This document shows positions 18,168-28,408 of a stretch of DNA of 64,000 nt, in pieces (position 1 is the first letter of the stretch; every line of letters begins with the position of its first letter). Under the pieces are notes generated by a model. That model made no database searches. It saw only the letters and a program-made list of their open reading frames with translations, and was not told the DNA's origin. Made by a program: the position numbers and the translations under genes. The stretch is from Nitrosovibrio sp. Nv6 (lineage in GTDB: Bacteria > Pseudomonadota > Gammaproteobacteria > Burkholderiales > Nitrosomonadaceae): positions 62,001-126,000 of the forward strand of contig NZ_FODX01000005.1 in NCBI RefSeq assembly GCF_900110495.1, in the 5' to 3' direction.

Positions 18168-18173
18168 CGCCGC

Positions 18174-20438
18174 ATGCATCCCGATCTGATAAAACAAGGC
18201 ATGCCTGTCGAGGTCAACCCACTGCTGGAAGCGCTGTTGGCCGCACGGCTGCATGATCCTTTCAGTTACCTGGGTGCCCGCATTGAGCATAATTATAGCT
18301 TGGTGCGGGTATTCTATCCGTATGCCAGAAAGGTATGGGTTGATACAGGAGGCAGTTTTGAGCCGATGACGCGCATGCATCCCGTCGGAGTTTTCGAATG
18401 GCGCGGCGCCGCTTTACCGCCCCTCCCGTATCTCTTGCGTGTCGAAGATGGCAACGCGGGACCGGAGGGACCGGTATACGAAACCTATGACCCCTATGCT
18501 TTTCTGCCGCAAATCTCCGATTATGACCTGTATCTGTTTAATGAAGGCCGATTGCGCCAGGCTTATCGTACGTTAGGCTCCCATGCCATGGAGAGCCACG
18601 GTATCGACGGTGTGCTTTTCTCTGTATGGGCCCCTAACGCCGAGCGTGTCAGCGTCGTGGGCAGCTTTAACCGATGGGACGGGCGGATGCATCCGATGGC
18701 GGTTCACGGTTTTAGCGGGGTGTGGGAATTATTCATTCCCGGTATTCCGCCAAATTCACTCTACAAGTACGAAATACGCAACCGCGATAGTGGCGCGGTC
18801 CTCCTCAAAACCGACCCCTACGCCACACATTATGAGCTAAGACCCAATAATGCGGCGCGTACGCCAGATTTGGGCGAGACAATCTGGGAGGACGCCGAGT
18901 GGATGGCAAACCGGAGAACAAGAGATTGGCTACAGGCCCCGCTGAATATTTATGAAATTCATGCCGGATCCTGGAAACGGCATCCTGACGGACGCTTCTA
19001 CTCTTACCGCGAACTTGCCGGGCATTTGATTCCCTATGTACGGGACATGGGCTACACCCATATCGAGTTGATGCCTGTTTCCGAGCACCCGCTTGACGAA
19101 TCCTGGGGTTACCAGACCACCGGCTATTTTGCCGCCACCAGTCGCCATGGCTCACCGGATGACTTGAAATTTTTCATTGATGCCTGCCATCGGGAAGATA
19201 TCGGCGTAATTCTCGACTGGGTGCCGGCGCACTTTCCACAAGATATATTTGCCTTATCCCGATTTGACGGCAGCGCACTATATGAACACGAAGATCCGCG
19301 CATGGGGCTGCATCAGGATTGGGGTACGCATATTTTCAATTTCGGGCGCAACGAGGTGAAATCGTTTCTACTGTCGAGCGCTCATTTCTGGTTATCCGAG
19401 TTTCACATGGACGGATTACGGGTGGACGCTGTTGCGTCCATGCTCTACCTGGACTATTCACGAAAGCAGGGCGACTGGTTGCCCAACAGATATGGCGGCA
19501 GGGAAAATCTGGAAGCCATCGATTTTCTGCGCGAACTGAATATCATGGTGCACGAGGAATTCCCCGGCGCATTGACACTGGCGGAAGAATCCACCTCATG
19601 GCCAGCCGTATCCCGTCCTGCCCATCTTGGCGGCCTTGGGTTCTCCATGAAATGGAATATGGGCTGGATGAACGACACGCTATCCTATATGAGGAATAAT
19701 CCGGTTCATCGCCGTTTCCACCAGGACCAGCTCACGTTCGGCCAATTGTATGCCTACAGCGAAAATTTTGTGCTGCCGTTTTCGCATGATGAGGTGGTGC
19801 ATGGCAAGGGATCGCTGCTAGGCAAAATGCCGGGGGATGCCTGGCAGCAATTTGCAAATGTGCGTCTATTGTTTACCTACCAAATGACTTATCCCGGTAA
19901 AAAACTTAATTTCATGGGAAACGAATTCGCTCAGGGACGTGAATGGGACTCCAGGCGAGAACTGAATTGGGATCAGCTACAACACGAACAACACCGTGGC
20001 GTAAAGGCGGCGTTGCGCGACCTCAATCACTTGTACAGCAGTATCCCCGCACTGCACGAACGCGATTTTTTACCTGAGGGTTTCGCATGGATAGACTGTC
20101 ACGACGCTGACAACTCCGTTATCAGCTATTTGCGCTACGCATGCGATGGCTCATTTGTAGTGGTGATACTCAATTTTACACCCGTGCCTCGCGGGCGCTA
20201 CCGTATCGGCGTTCCTGCCGGAAGCGCATATAACGAGATATTCAACAGCGATTCCTCGTATTATGGCGGCAGTAATCTGGGTAACATGGGCGTCATCGAT
20301 ACGACAGGCAAACCGTGGATGGGGCGGCCCGATTCAATCGTTGTCAACCTCCCGCCACTTGCAGGGATCATTCTTTCGCTCGAAATATCGAGTGGTACAC
20401 CGGTGCTGGCGGATGCGATGGATAAGGTTCGCACTTGA
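18174..20438 (+). CDS. 1,4-alpha-glucan branching enzyme
   Basis: A 754-residue GH13 enzyme that introduces alpha-1,6 branches into glycogen. The N-terminal part holds two CBM48-like modules ([10 protein letters not shown] and [18 protein letters not shown]). The catalytic barrel shows the nucleophile in [19 protein letters not shown], the acid/base glutamate in [11 protein letters not shown] and the third carboxylate in [17 protein letters not shown] chose the ATG at 18174 because homology begins near it and the upstream frame (open from 17901) shows none. Only six bases separate a TATAAT hexamer (18162-18167) from this ATG, so either transcription is nearly leaderless from that hexamer or the promoter or start lies elsewhere; the ATG at 18201 is an alternative. 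glgA follows on the same strand. Confidence 0.95.
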   Translation: MHPDLIKQGMPVEVNPLLEALLAARLHDPFSYLGARIEHNYSLVRVFYPYARKVWVDTGGSFEPMTRMHPVGVFEWRGAALPPLPYLLRVEDGNAGPEGPVYETYDPYAFLPQISDYDLYLFNEGRLRQAYRTLGSHAMESHGIDGVLFSVWAPNAERVSVVGSFNRWDGRMHPMAVHGFSGVWELFIPGIPPNSLYKYEIRNRDSGAVLLKTDPYATHYELRPNNAARTPDLGETIWEDAEWMANRRTRDWLQAPLNIYEIHAGSWKRHPDGRFYSYRELAGHLIPYVRDMGYTHIELMPVSEHPLDESWGYQTTGYFAATSRHGSPDDLKFFIDACHREDIGVILDWVPAHFPQDIFALSRFDGSALYEHEDPRMGLHQDWGTHIFNFGRNEVKSFLLSSAHFWLSEFHMDGLRVDAVASMLYLDYSRKQGDWLPNRYGGRENLEAIDFLRELNIMVHEEFPGALTLAEESTSWPAVSRPAHLGGLGFSMKWNMGWMNDTLSYMRNNPVHRRFHQDQLTFGQLYAYSENFVLPFSHDEVVHGKGSLLGKMPGDAWQQFANVRLLFTYQMTYPGKKLNFMGNEFAQGREWDSRRELNWDQLQHEQHRGVKAALRDLNHLYSSIPALHERDFLPEGFAWIDCHDADNSVISYLRYACDGSFVVVILNFTPVPRGRYRIGVPAGSAYNEIFNSDSSYYGGSNLGNMGVIDTTGKPWMGRPDSIVVNLPPLAGIILSLEISSGTPVLADAMDKVRT

Positions 20439-20590
20439 CCATAACGGGAACGCGACCGGGAAGCCATTCCTGCAAATGAAGTAACGCTGGATGGAAACCT
20501 GAAGTGTAAATGCACCCGAGCGCTTCACGTTTTCGCTCCCCCGCCGGACAGCAGCAAAATCAATGTAGAAAATATAACCAGCAGATTACC

Positions 20591-22072
20591 ATGCCACTTG
20601 CTTCATCACATTACGACCCACGCGTTCTGTTTGTTACGCCGGAAATTTATCCTTTAAACAAAACCGGAGGCCTGGGTGATGTGAGCGCAGCGTTACCTGC
20701 AGCGTTGCGAGAATTGGCCGTAGATGCACGGATACTTATTCCGGGCTATCCACAAATACTGGCGGGACTCAAAAACAAACAAAAGATAGCCGAATTCGCC
20801 GCTCGGCCTCCATTCCCGCCATCGACCCTGCTATCCGCAAAGCTGGCGGTGGATGCGTCCACACGCGTTCCCATATTCGTCATTGACTGCCCCGCGCTTT
20901 ACCGGCGCGAAGGCGGACCCTATGCGGATGCAGCCGGCCGCAACTGGCCGGACAATGCATTGCGTTTCGGCCTTTTCTCAAAGGTTGCCGCGACGCTGGC
21001 TAGCGATGCGAGCCCGCTCGTCTGGCGCGCACAGGTTGTTCACTGCAATGATTGGCAAAGTGGCCTGGCGCCCGCATATCTACATTTTCACAAAGGCAAA
21101 AAAGCGGCATCCCTGATGGCAATTCACAATCTCGCGTTTCAGGGGGTTTTTCCACCTGAAACCGTAACTCAACTGGGTCTACCCGTCGAAAGTTTTCATA
21201 TAAACGGCGTGGAATACTATGGAGGCATGTCGTTTCTAAAGGCCGGGCTCTATTATTCCCGCCACATCGCTACCGTAAGTCCCACTTACGCCAGAGAAAT
21301 TCAGACGGCGCCGCTTGGTTTTGGCATGGAAGGCCTCCTGGCCGGGCGGCATGCGCATATCAGCGGTATTGTCAATGGCATTTCCGCGGAGTGGAATCCC
21401 GCTACTGATCCTGATCTTGCAAAGAATTACACAGTTGCCAGCCTGGCGGCGAAAAGCGCCAATAAAACGGCGTTACAGCAGCAGCTAGGGCTGGCTGTCG
21501 ATCCCGACATTCCGCTGTTTGGCTCCGTCAGCCGGTTTACTTTCCAGAAAGGTTATGACCTGTTGCGGCAAGTCGCCGCTCAGTTAATTGAAATGCCGGC
21601 GCAACTGGCGCTTTTGGGCAACGGCGAAGCCATGCTGGAGCAGGAGTTGACCCGGCTGGCAAAAAATCACCCTGGGAAAATTACGGTACGTATTGGATTT
21701 GACGAAAAACTTGCGCACTTGATAGAAGCGGGTGCGGACAGCTTCTTGATGCCTTCCCGCTTCGAGCCTTGCGGACTGAACCAGATGTATAGCCAGCGCT
21801 ATGGAACGCCTCCGTTAGTTCATGCTACAGGCGGCTTGCTTGATACGGTTGTCGATTGCACAACAGAAACGTTGGCCGACGGAAGCGCCAGCGGATTTTT
21901 GTTCCACGACATGACTCCCGTCAGTTTTCTCAGCGCTATCCGGCGTGCCATTGCTGCCTACCATGATAAATCCATCTGGCGCCAATTAATGCGAAATGGC
22001 ATGGCCAAGGATTTCAGCTGGCGCTCGAGCGCGGATGCGTATCGAAAAATCTACCTGTCGCTACTCCCCTGA
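20591..22072 (+). CDS. Glycogen synthase (ADP-glucose type)
   Basis: A 493-residue GT5 glycosyltransferase that extends alpha-1,4-glucan from ADP-glucose. The KTGGLGDV motif that binds ADP-glucose is in the N-terminal Rossmann domain (FVTPEIYPLNKTGGLGDVSA). The linker and second domain show GSVSRFTFQKGYDL, and the C-terminal motif MPSRFEPCGLNQMYSQRYGTPP contains the catalytic glutamate region. I chose the ATG at 20591, giving MPLASSHYDPRVLF. A longer frame from 20510 adds 27 residues without homology. It follows glgB on the same strand after about 150 bp and converges with the phosphorylase gene. Confidence 0.95.
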   Translation: MPLASSHYDPRVLFVTPEIYPLNKTGGLGDVSAALPAALRELAVDARILIPGYPQILAGLKNKQKIAEFAARPPFPPSTLLSAKLAVDASTRVPIFVIDCPALYRREGGPYADAAGRNWPDNALRFGLFSKVAATLASDASPLVWRAQVVHCNDWQSGLAPAYLHFHKGKKAASLMAIHNLAFQGVFPPETVTQLGLPVESFHINGVEYYGGMSFLKAGLYYSRHIATVSPTYAREIQTAPLGFGMEGLLAGRHAHISGIVNGISAEWNPATDPDLAKNYTVASLAAKSANKTALQQQLGLAVDPDIPLFGSVSRFTFQKGYDLLRQVAAQLIEMPAQLALLGNGEAMLEQELTRLAKNHPGKITVRIGFDEKLAHLIEAGADSFLMPSRFEPCGLNQMYSQRYGTPPLVHATGGLLDTVVDCTTETLADGSASGFLFHDMTPVSFLSAIRRAIAAYHDKSIWRQLMRNGMAKDFSWRSSADAYRKIYLSLLP

Positions 22073-22143
22073 TCTATAATAAGAAGTCTGAATAACCTGT
22101 CCATGAACACAGGCTGCTCCAACCTGATGGAAAGTGGTTATGC

Positions 22144-24723
22144 CTATAGCCAAATCATCATGCCCATTTCAAATGGATGCGTCAGCAGAGGCTGATGGGG
22201 ATAAGCGCGAATGTAATAGTCCAGCCTACCGCATAAATCGGGGACAAGATTCAATGCGAACAGATGTTCTCCCGATTCTTCCATGCCCGTAAACTCAAAT
22301 CTGAAATGTTTGTACTCATATGCGCTACTCTTCTTGAACTGACGGCCGACCAGCAATTCCACTACCACATCCTCAGGCTGTAAACCGTTCAGCCGCATAG
22401 CGACATCGAAATGTAGCGCATCGCCAAAGTTGATACGTTTGAGGGGCGTATCCAAACGGCGAATTGTTACGCCTCCCCATGCCCTTCTCACAAAATCTTT
22501 CCAGACAGCGATTTTTTTCGCGCCGCTGAAATTGTCGTCAGAATAAAGCGCTCCCTGCCTGCTGGCGGGCACATAAAAGTTCTTGATGTACTCGGTCACC
22601 ATGCGGGTGGCATTGTAGCGCGGCAGGAGCGACATCATGGAGTTTTTGGCCATTTTCACCCATCCTGGCGAGTAACCCAATTTATCGCGACTATAATAGA
22701 GCGGAACCACATGGTCCTGCAGCGTTTCGTAAAAATCCTTACTCTCTTCCTTGTCGCGGAGCGACGGCGACATATTCTCCGGCCCCGGTTTGATAGCCCA
22801 GCCATTCTTGCCGTTATAGCCTTCTCCCCACCAACCATCCAGTACACTCAGGTTGAGCGTCCCGTTTATACCTGCCTTCATGCCTGAGGTACCGCTTGCC
22901 TCCAGCGGATATATTGGACTATTGAGCCACACGTCCACCCCGGAAACCAATCGGCGCGCAAGACGTAAATCGTAGTCTTCGACCAGCAGAAGTTGCCCTT
23001 CAAATTCCGGTAGACGCGCGATCTGGCTGACACGCCGGATCAGATCCTGTCCCGGAACGTCGGCGGGATGTGCCTTGCCTGCGAAAATCAGCATAACGGG
23101 ACGGTCGCGCTGAAGCAGGATTCTTCGCAACCAGTCGAGGTCCTCGAATAGCAGCGTCGCACGCTTGTAGGTGACAAAGCGACGGGCAAAACCGAGTGTC
23201 AGTATATTTGGATTGATGGGGTCGGCGAATCTGAGCAAGCGATCAAGATGCGCTTCAGAGCCATGATTCCGGGAATTCTGGGTGCCAAGACGAGCGCGTA
23301 TGCCATAAAACATCTGCGACTTCAGCGTTTGCCGCACACTCCAGAACAAGTGATCCGGTATCGCTTCAATACGTGACCAGTACTCTTCATCACACATATT
23401 GCTGCGCCACTCATGGCCGAGATAGCGATCGAATAAATCAGTCCATTCCTGAGCCAGAAAAGTGGGTACATGCACACCGTTTGTGATGTAGGCCATCGGG
23501 TTTTCTTCCGGCTCGATCTGAGGCCATAAATCCTTACATATGCGTGCTGATACGTCGCCGTGTATCTTGCTTACTCCGTTATGAAAACGTGAACCGCGAA
23601 CGGCAAGGCCAGTCATATTGAATTCGTGATTGCCCGGGACGCGTCCCAACTCCATGAACATTTCCCGGGTAATCTTGAGTTCACGGTAAAACTCCTCAAA
23701 ATATGCTAACATCATATCATCACTGAAGTGATCGTGACCTGCAGGCACCGCCGTGTGGGTAGTGAAAACGGTACTCGCCGCCACTGCCTCCAGCGCGCTG
23801 GCTAAATCCAGCCCCTGCTGTACCAGATCATGCATGCGTTCCAGCATCATGAATGCCGCATGGCCTTCGTTGATATGCCATATCGTCGGCTTAATTCCCA
23901 TTTCTCGCAGCGCGCGGGCGCCGCCAATGCCGAGTATGATTTCCTGCTCAATCCGGTTTGCCCTGTCGCCGCCGTAGAGCTGATGGGTTATATCGCGGTC
24001 GCCCACGGAATTTTCCGGCAAGTCGGTATCAAGCAGATAAAGCGTGACATGGCCTATTTTCGCCCGCCAAACCTTCACCACCACTTTGCGTTGCGGCAAC
24101 GCCACTTGGACTCGCACTTCCGCCCCATCGTCGCGTAGCACGGGCGTCACGGGCAGGTCTTCAAAATCCGAATCGGTATACGCAACCTGCTGATTGCCGT
24201 GGTTGTCTATTGTCTGGAAGAAATATCCCTGTCGATAGAGCAAGCCTACCCCGACCATTGGCAAGCGCAAATCGCTTGCCGCCTTGCAATGGTCGCCCGC
24301 CAGAATGCCAAGACCGCCCGAATAGATTGGGAAGCTTTCGTGGAAACCGAATTCGAAACAGAAATACGCCACTTGATCTGCGGGATGCAAACCGCTGGTA
24401 CTGCCGTTCCGGATGGGTTCGGAATGATAGGAATCGTAAGCCGATAGAATGCTGTTGTAATGAGCCAGAAAAACCTGGTCTTCCGCGGCTTTCAGCAACA
24501 GTGATTCATCCACACGCTTGAGAAAGGCTTTCGGATTATGCTCTACTGCTCCCCAAAGGCTGGGATCGAGGCGAGAAAATAGCGAGCGCGTAGAACGGTC
24601 CCAGCTGTACCAGAGGTTATTGGCCAGCTCCTCTAGGCGTGCCAGGCGGGCTGGAATTTTTGGGTTGACAGCGATCGTAAATACGGTGCCGGAGGACATA
24701 CGCAATTTTTCCTTGATAGGCAT
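22144..24723 (-). CDS. Alpha-glucan (glycogen) phosphorylase
   Basis: An 859-residue GT35 enzyme releasing glucose-1-phosphate from glycogen or maltodextrin. The N-terminal DUF3417-type segment (LARLEELANNLWYSWDRSTRS) marks the short-form alpha-glucan phosphorylase family. GGLGILAGDHCKAASDLRLP and WHINEGHAAFMMLER are conserved. The pyridoxal-phosphate lysine is in EASGTSGMKAGINGTLNLS. The ATG at 24723 has no clear ribosome binding site; the ATG at 24699 (MSSGTVFTIAVN) has AAGGA about ten bases upstream and is the better start if homologues lack the first eight residues. The gene ends about 70 bp from the glgA end and completes the set for glycogen synthesis and breakdown. Confidence 0.95.
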   Translation of the reverse strand: MPIKEKLRMSSGTVFTIAVNPKIPARLARLEELANNLWYSWDRSTRSLFSRLDPSLWGAVEHNPKAFLKRVDESLLLKAAEDQVFLAHYNSILSAYDSYHSEPIRNGSTSGLHPADQVAYFCFEFGFHESFPIYSGGLGILAGDHCKAASDLRLPMVGVGLLYRQGYFFQTIDNHGNQQVAYTDSDFEDLPVTPVLRDDGAEVRVQVALPQRKVVVKVWRAKIGHVTLYLLDTDLPENSVGDRDITHQLYGGDRANRIEQEIILGIGGARALREMGIKPTIWHINEGHAAFMMLERMHDLVQQGLDLASALEAVAASTVFTTHTAVPAGHDHFSDDMMLAYFEEFYRELKITREMFMELGRVPGNHEFNMTGLAVRGSRFHNGVSKIHGDVSARICKDLWPQIEPEENPMAYITNGVHVPTFLAQEWTDLFDRYLGHEWRSNMCDEEYWSRIEAIPDHLFWSVRQTLKSQMFYGIRARLGTQNSRNHGSEAHLDRLLRFADPINPNILTLGFARRFVTYKRATLLFEDLDWLRRILLQRDRPVMLIFAGKAHPADVPGQDLIRRVSQIARLPEFEGQLLLVEDYDLRLARRLVSGVDVWLNSPIYPLEASGTSGMKAGINGTLNLSVLDGWWGEGYNGKNGWAIKPGPENMSPSLRDKEESKDFYETLQDHVVPLYYSRDKLGYSPGWVKMAKNSMMSLLPRYNATRMVTEYIKNFYVPASRQGALYSDDNFSGAKKIAVWKDFVRRAWGGVTIRRLDTPLKRINFGDALHFDVAMRLNGLQPEDVVVELLVGRQFKKSSAYEYKHFRFEFTGMEESGEHLFALNLVPDLCGRLDYYIRAYPHQPLLTHPFEMGMMIWL

Positions 24724-24776
24724 GGAATGGTGACATCAAACCGGGGAGAGCATTTCTTATTCTGCTTTAATCCGTT

Positions 24777-25322
24777 CTATGCTCGGATAAAATGCTCGCG
24801 ATAGTATTTTATCTCAGCTATGGAATCATAAATGTCCGCCAGCGCCTCATGCTTGCATTGCTTTGTGAGACCTGCGCAAATTTCCGGTTTCCAGCGCTTC
24901 ACCAATTCCTTGAAACTGCTTACGTCCAGATTGCGATAATGGAAATACGCTTCCAGTTGCGGCATCCAGCGGACCAGAAAACGCCTATCCTGACAGATTG
25001 AATTCCCGCACATAGGAGAGATTCCAGCTGGGACATGGCCCTGCAGAAATGCGATCATGCGTGCTTCCGCCTCGGCTTCATCCAGTCGTGACGATCTCAC
25101 CTTATCTACAAGGCCAGACCTGGCATGGGTAGACTTGTTCCAGTTATCCATCCCATCCAGCACTGCTTCCGTCTGATATAAGACCAATACCGGCGCTTCC
25201 GCCAGGACATTTAATTGAGAATCGGTTACGACCAGTGCGACCTCCAGGATATGATCAGTCTCCGGGCTCAGCCCGCTCATCTCCATATCTATCCAGATGA
25301 GGTTATTGCTGTCTTGTGCCAT
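24777..25322 (-). CDS. Oligoribonuclease
   Basis: A DEDDh 3'-5' exoribonuclease of about 180 residues that degrades very short oligoribonucleotides and pGpG. The signature [21 protein letters not shown] gives the first acidic pair, [17 protein letters not shown] the middle aspartate, and [20 protein letters not shown] the final H and D. The start is the ATG at 25322; the frame continues to 25352 but the extra ten residues lack homology, and the product then matches the usual 180-residue length. It is divergent from the M48 protease gene with about 110 bp between the starts. Confidence 0.96.
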   Translation of the reverse strand: MAQDSNNLIWIDMEMSGLSPETDHILEVALVVTDSQLNVLAEAPVLVLYQTEAVLDGMDNWNKSTHARSGLVDKVRSSRLDEAEAEARMIAFLQGHVPAGISPMCGNSICQDRRFLVRWMPQLEAYFHYRNLDVSSFKELVKRWKPEICAGLTKQCKHEALADIYDSIAEIKYYREHFIRA

Positions 25323-25432
25323 AATTGAATCGCTTTCCTGAATTTTTGACATGTAATTGTGTCATAACACCTCTGACCCGTCATCTTTCATCACCTTTAT
25401 CGGCTGCGGGACTCCAGCGAGACATCGTCATC

Positions 25433-26689
25433 ATGCATACTTTCACAGCCATCTTTCTCGCTGCCCTGATAATCACGGTTTTAACACGAACTTGGCTTGC
25501 AACCCGGCACATCAGATACATTCTCGCCCATCGCGACCGGGTACCCGAGAATTTTTCTTCTCAGATCAAGCTGGAGATACACCAGAAGGCGGCCGATTAT
25601 ACGTGTGCGAAGACCCGGCTGGGATATGTCAGTCTATCAGTGGAAACCGCGCTTTTACTGATATTCACGCTGGGCGGCGGATTGAATGCCCTTGCAGCGT
25701 TCTGGTCAGATTGGTTGAGCGATCCGCTGGTACACGGAATGGCACTCATCATCAGCGCCGCCCTGCTGATGAGCGTGGTGGAAATTCCTGTAAGTTATTA
25801 TCGGACTTTTGTTATTGAACAGCAATTCGGTTTCAACAAGATGACGCCACGGATGTATTTCGTCGACCTGGTCAAGCGAATTGCGTTGGGCGTGTTACTC
25901 GGCGTGCCGCTGCTGTTCGGCATCTTGTGGCTGATGGAGAAAATGGGATCGTATTGGTGGTTTTATGCCTGGCTGGCATGGATGGGTTTCAACCTGGTTG
26001 TCCTCGCTATTTTCCCGACCTGGATCGCGCCCATTTTCAACAAGTTCACGCCACTTGAGGACGCGGCGCTCAAGGAACGCATTGAACAACTGATGCGGAA
26101 ATGCGGTTTCAAATCCAGTGGTCTATTCGTAATGGACGGCTCGCGCCGCAGTAATCACGGCAATGCCTATTTTACCGGCTTCGGCAAAACCAAGCGGATC
26201 GTTTTTTTTGACACTTTGCTTTCTCGCCTGGATATAACCGAAATTGAAGCGGTATTAGCGCATGAACTGGGACATTTCAAGCGCCATCACGTTATCAAAC
26301 GTATTGCCTGGACTTTTGCCATGAGCCTGATATTTTTATGGGCGCTGGGCTACCTGATGCAGCAGCCCTGGTTTTACCAGGGGTTGGGCGTCTCCGTTTC
26401 GTCGGTACCCTCGACAGCGATGGCACTGTTACTGTTTTTCCTCGTTATGCCTACGTTCACTTTCCTGTTCCAGCCATTGGCGAGCCTGTATTCCCGCAAG
26501 CATGAATTCGAGGCTGACAAATATGCGGCAGACAATGCTTCGGCGCCCCATCTCATACACGCGCTGATAAAACTCTACAAGGATAACGCCTCAACGCTTA
26601 CTCCCGATCCCCTGCACTCGGCGTTTTATGATTCCCATCCGCCTGCGGCGATGAGAATAGCGCGGCTGGAAAACCTGGCGCATAATTGA
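25433..26689 (+). CDS. M48 family (Ste24-type) membrane zinc metalloprotease
   Basis: A 418-residue polytopic membrane protease. Several hydrophobic segments precede the active site: the N-terminal anchor TFTAIFLAALIITVL, then a cluster around residues 65-180. The zinc motif is HELGHFKRHH with a distal glutamate in FEADKYAADNA, the arrangement of the M48A/Ste24 subgroup rather than the smaller HtpX. The C-terminal DSHPPAAMRIARLENL is also conserved. The start at 25433 (MHTFTAIF) removes a 36-residue non-homologous extension. Its substrates in bacteria are poorly known and I do not infer one. Confidence 0.92.
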   Translation: MHTFTAIFLAALIITVLTRTWLATRHIRYILAHRDRVPENFSSQIKLEIHQKAADYTCAKTRLGYVSLSVETALLLIFTLGGGLNALAAFWSDWLSDPLVHGMALIISAALLMSVVEIPVSYYRTFVIEQQFGFNKMTPRMYFVDLVKRIALGVLLGVPLLFGILWLMEKMGSYWWFYAWLAWMGFNLVVLAIFPTWIAPIFNKFTPLEDAALKERIEQLMRKCGFKSSGLFVMDGSRRSNHGNAYFTGFGKTKRIVFFDTLLSRLDITEIEAVLAHELGHFKRHHVIKRIAWTFAMSLIFLWALGYLMQQPWFYQGLGVSVSSVPSTAMALLLFFLVMPTFTFLFQPLASLYSRKHEFEADKYAADNASAPHLIHALIKLYKDNASTLTPDPLHSAFYDSHPPAAMRIARLENLAHN

Positions 26690-26846
26690 CGTTTTTTGAG
26701 CACCATCGCGAATATATCAACCGGATCGGTCGGGAAATTGCCATAAACGGCATGGATCACAAGGGCTGAGAGCCTATGTATACCGCGCAAGGCATCTTTC
26801 GATAAAATTTGGATTAACCATTTAACACTGACCAGCAGGAGTGCCA

Positions 26847-27188
26847 ATGAACATCACCGCCAATGATCTCGCAACGAAACGGTGCAAACCGTGCGAAGGC
26901 AATATGCCACCACTTTCTCCCGCCGAAATAACAGTGCTGATGCAGCAACTCGAAGGATGGGAGTTTTTCGATAAGGTAATTCGAAAGGACTACAGTTTCA
27001 AAAATTACTACCAGACCATGGCTTTCGTCAACGCGGTCGCATGGATCTCCCATCGGGAAGATCATCATCCGGACATTGCGGTCGGGTACAATAAATGCAG
27101 CGTCGAATATACTACGCATGCGATCAGCGGCCTGTCCGAGAATGATTTTATTTGTGCCGCGAAAATAGACACTTTGTTCGAGATTTGA
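26847..27188 (+). CDS. 4a-hydroxytetrahydrobiopterin dehydratase (pterin-4a-carbinolamine dehydratase)
   Basis: A 113-residue small enzyme that dehydrates 4a-hydroxytetrahydropterin, recycling the pterin cofactor. The conserved core ISHREDHHPDIAVGYNKCSVEY carries the HHP motif, followed by HAISGLSENDFICAAKID. The start is the ATG at 26847 with AGGAG five bases upstream; a GTG two codons earlier is less likely. No phenylalanine hydroxylase is present in the window, so the physiological use here is unclear. The stop overlaps the probable start of rsgA. Confidence 0.93.
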   Translation: MNITANDLATKRCKPCEGNMPPLSPAEITVLMQQLEGWEFFDKVIRKDYSFKNYYQTMAFVNAVAWISHREDHHPDIAVGYNKCSVEYTTHAISGLSENDFICAAKIDTLFEI

Positions 27189-28126
27189 GAACAACCTGCC
27201 GCTCCCCAAATACATCGCCGATCCGTGGAGAGATAGTTGCCGCATTTGGCAAGCATTTTCTCGTCAAAACCGCAACTGACATAGCTCTCGAATGTGTGTT
27301 GCGGGGAAAAAAAGGAGGCGCGGCGTGCGGCGACCAAGTAGAAATTCGGCTGACAAGCCCCACGCAGGGTGTGATTGAATCTATCCTGCCACGCAGCGCG
27401 TTACTGTACCGCAGCGACACCTCCCGGCAGAAGGTCATTGCTGCCAACGTTACGCAGATAATCATCGTGGCGGCGGCGGTGCCTGCTTTTAGCGAGGAAT
27501 TGATAAACCGATGTCTCGTTGCCGCCGAAAGTCAGCGTATCAAGGCGCTGATCGTACTTAATAAAACTGACCTGGCTGAGCCTGCACGCGCCGCATTTGC
27601 AACACTTTCGCTCTACGGGAGGCTTGGCTACTCCCTGCTACAGCTCAGCGCGAAGACGGATGTTAAACCCCTTCTGCCCTATCTGCACGGCCATCTCAGC
27701 GTATTAGTGGGTCAATCCGGAATGGGGAAGTCGACTATCATCAATGCGCTTGTTCCGGCCGCTGAGCGGGCCACCGCCGAAATTTCCCCGACGCTCGATA
27801 CGGGACGCCACACTACCACGCACGCACGACTCTATCATCTAGATGAAATCAGCGGCATTATCGATTCCCCCGGCGTGCAGCAATTCGGCCTGCAACATAT
27901 GAGTAGTGAGGAAGTCGCGTGGGCATTCATGGAATTTCATCGCTACCTTGGCCAATGCAGATTCAACAATTGCCGTCATATTGGCGAACCTGGCTGCGCC
28001 TTGCTACAAGCGGTGCAGGAAAAAAAAATAGACGCGCGCCGCCTGGATTTCTATCGCAAGCTCATCATGTCGCTGACCCCCTCTGTCGGCGCATTTTCCA
28101 GCGCCCGCCAGAAAGTTCAGCACTAG
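27185..28126 (+). CDS. Ribosome small subunit-dependent GTPase RsgA
   Basis: A circularly permuted GTPase that assists late 30S subunit maturation. An OB-fold begins at GEIVAAFGKHFLVKT. NKTD (G4) precedes VGQSGMGKSTIINAL (G1), which is the permutation diagnostic of RsgA/YjeQ. DTGRHTTTHARLY and DSPGVQQFG follow. The C-terminal zinc site is CRFNNCRHIGEPGCALL. The start is uncertain: the frame is open from a TTG at 27152, but I prefer the TTG at 27185, which overlaps the phhB stop and gives about 313 residues. Overlap suggests co-transcription with phhB. Confidence 0.9.
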   Translation: MRTTCRSPNTSPIRGEIVAAFGKHFLVKTATDIALECVLRGKKGGAACGDQVEIRLTSPTQGVIESILPRSALLYRSDTSRQKVIAANVTQIIIVAAAVPAFSEELINRCLVAAESQRIKALIVLNKTDLAEPARAAFATLSLYGRLGYSLLQLSAKTDVKPLLPYLHGHLSVLVGQSGMGKSTIINALVPAAERATAEISPTLDTGRHTTTHARLYHLDEISGIIDSPGVQQFGLQHMSSEEVAWAFMEFHRYLGQCRFNNCRHIGEPGCALLQAVQEKKIDARRLDFYRKLIMSLTPSVGAFSSARQKVQH

Positions 28127-28335
28127 AATCTTCGTACCGACTGCTTTCGAGTTCCCTTTAACATCGCACTGGAGCGCGGTTTCCACAGGGCTTTGCTCTG
28201 CCCCTGAGTGATCCATCAAAACCGTGAAGCGTTAGCACGCTTATAGCTTATTTGAAGTTGACCTGCTCATGCGATTAAGACGCTGAGATCCGATATGAAT
28301 GGTTAAGAATATCGCTTCCCCGGTGCACGATCCAG

Positions 28336-28381
28336 ATAAAAAACCAGGTTCCTCGTCCGCGGCAACGGACGGAGAACCTGG
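28336..28381 (-). terminator. Rho-independent terminator of the SulP transporter gene
   Basis: On the minus strand, 27 bases after the SulP stop, a long stem is formed by 28344-28359 and 28366-28381, with CCAGGTTC/GAACCTGG outer arms, two internal mismatches and a six-base loop. A run of six T follows. All features of an intrinsic terminator are present. Confidence 0.87.
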
Positions 28382-28408
28382 CTTCCGTTTCTTCAGCAAT
28401 CCGCTCGG

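Noticed and set aside
17901..18173. 91-codon N-terminal extension of glgB
   Set aside because: The extension is proline- and cysteine-containing with no homology to branching enzymes; homology begins near the ATG at 18174.
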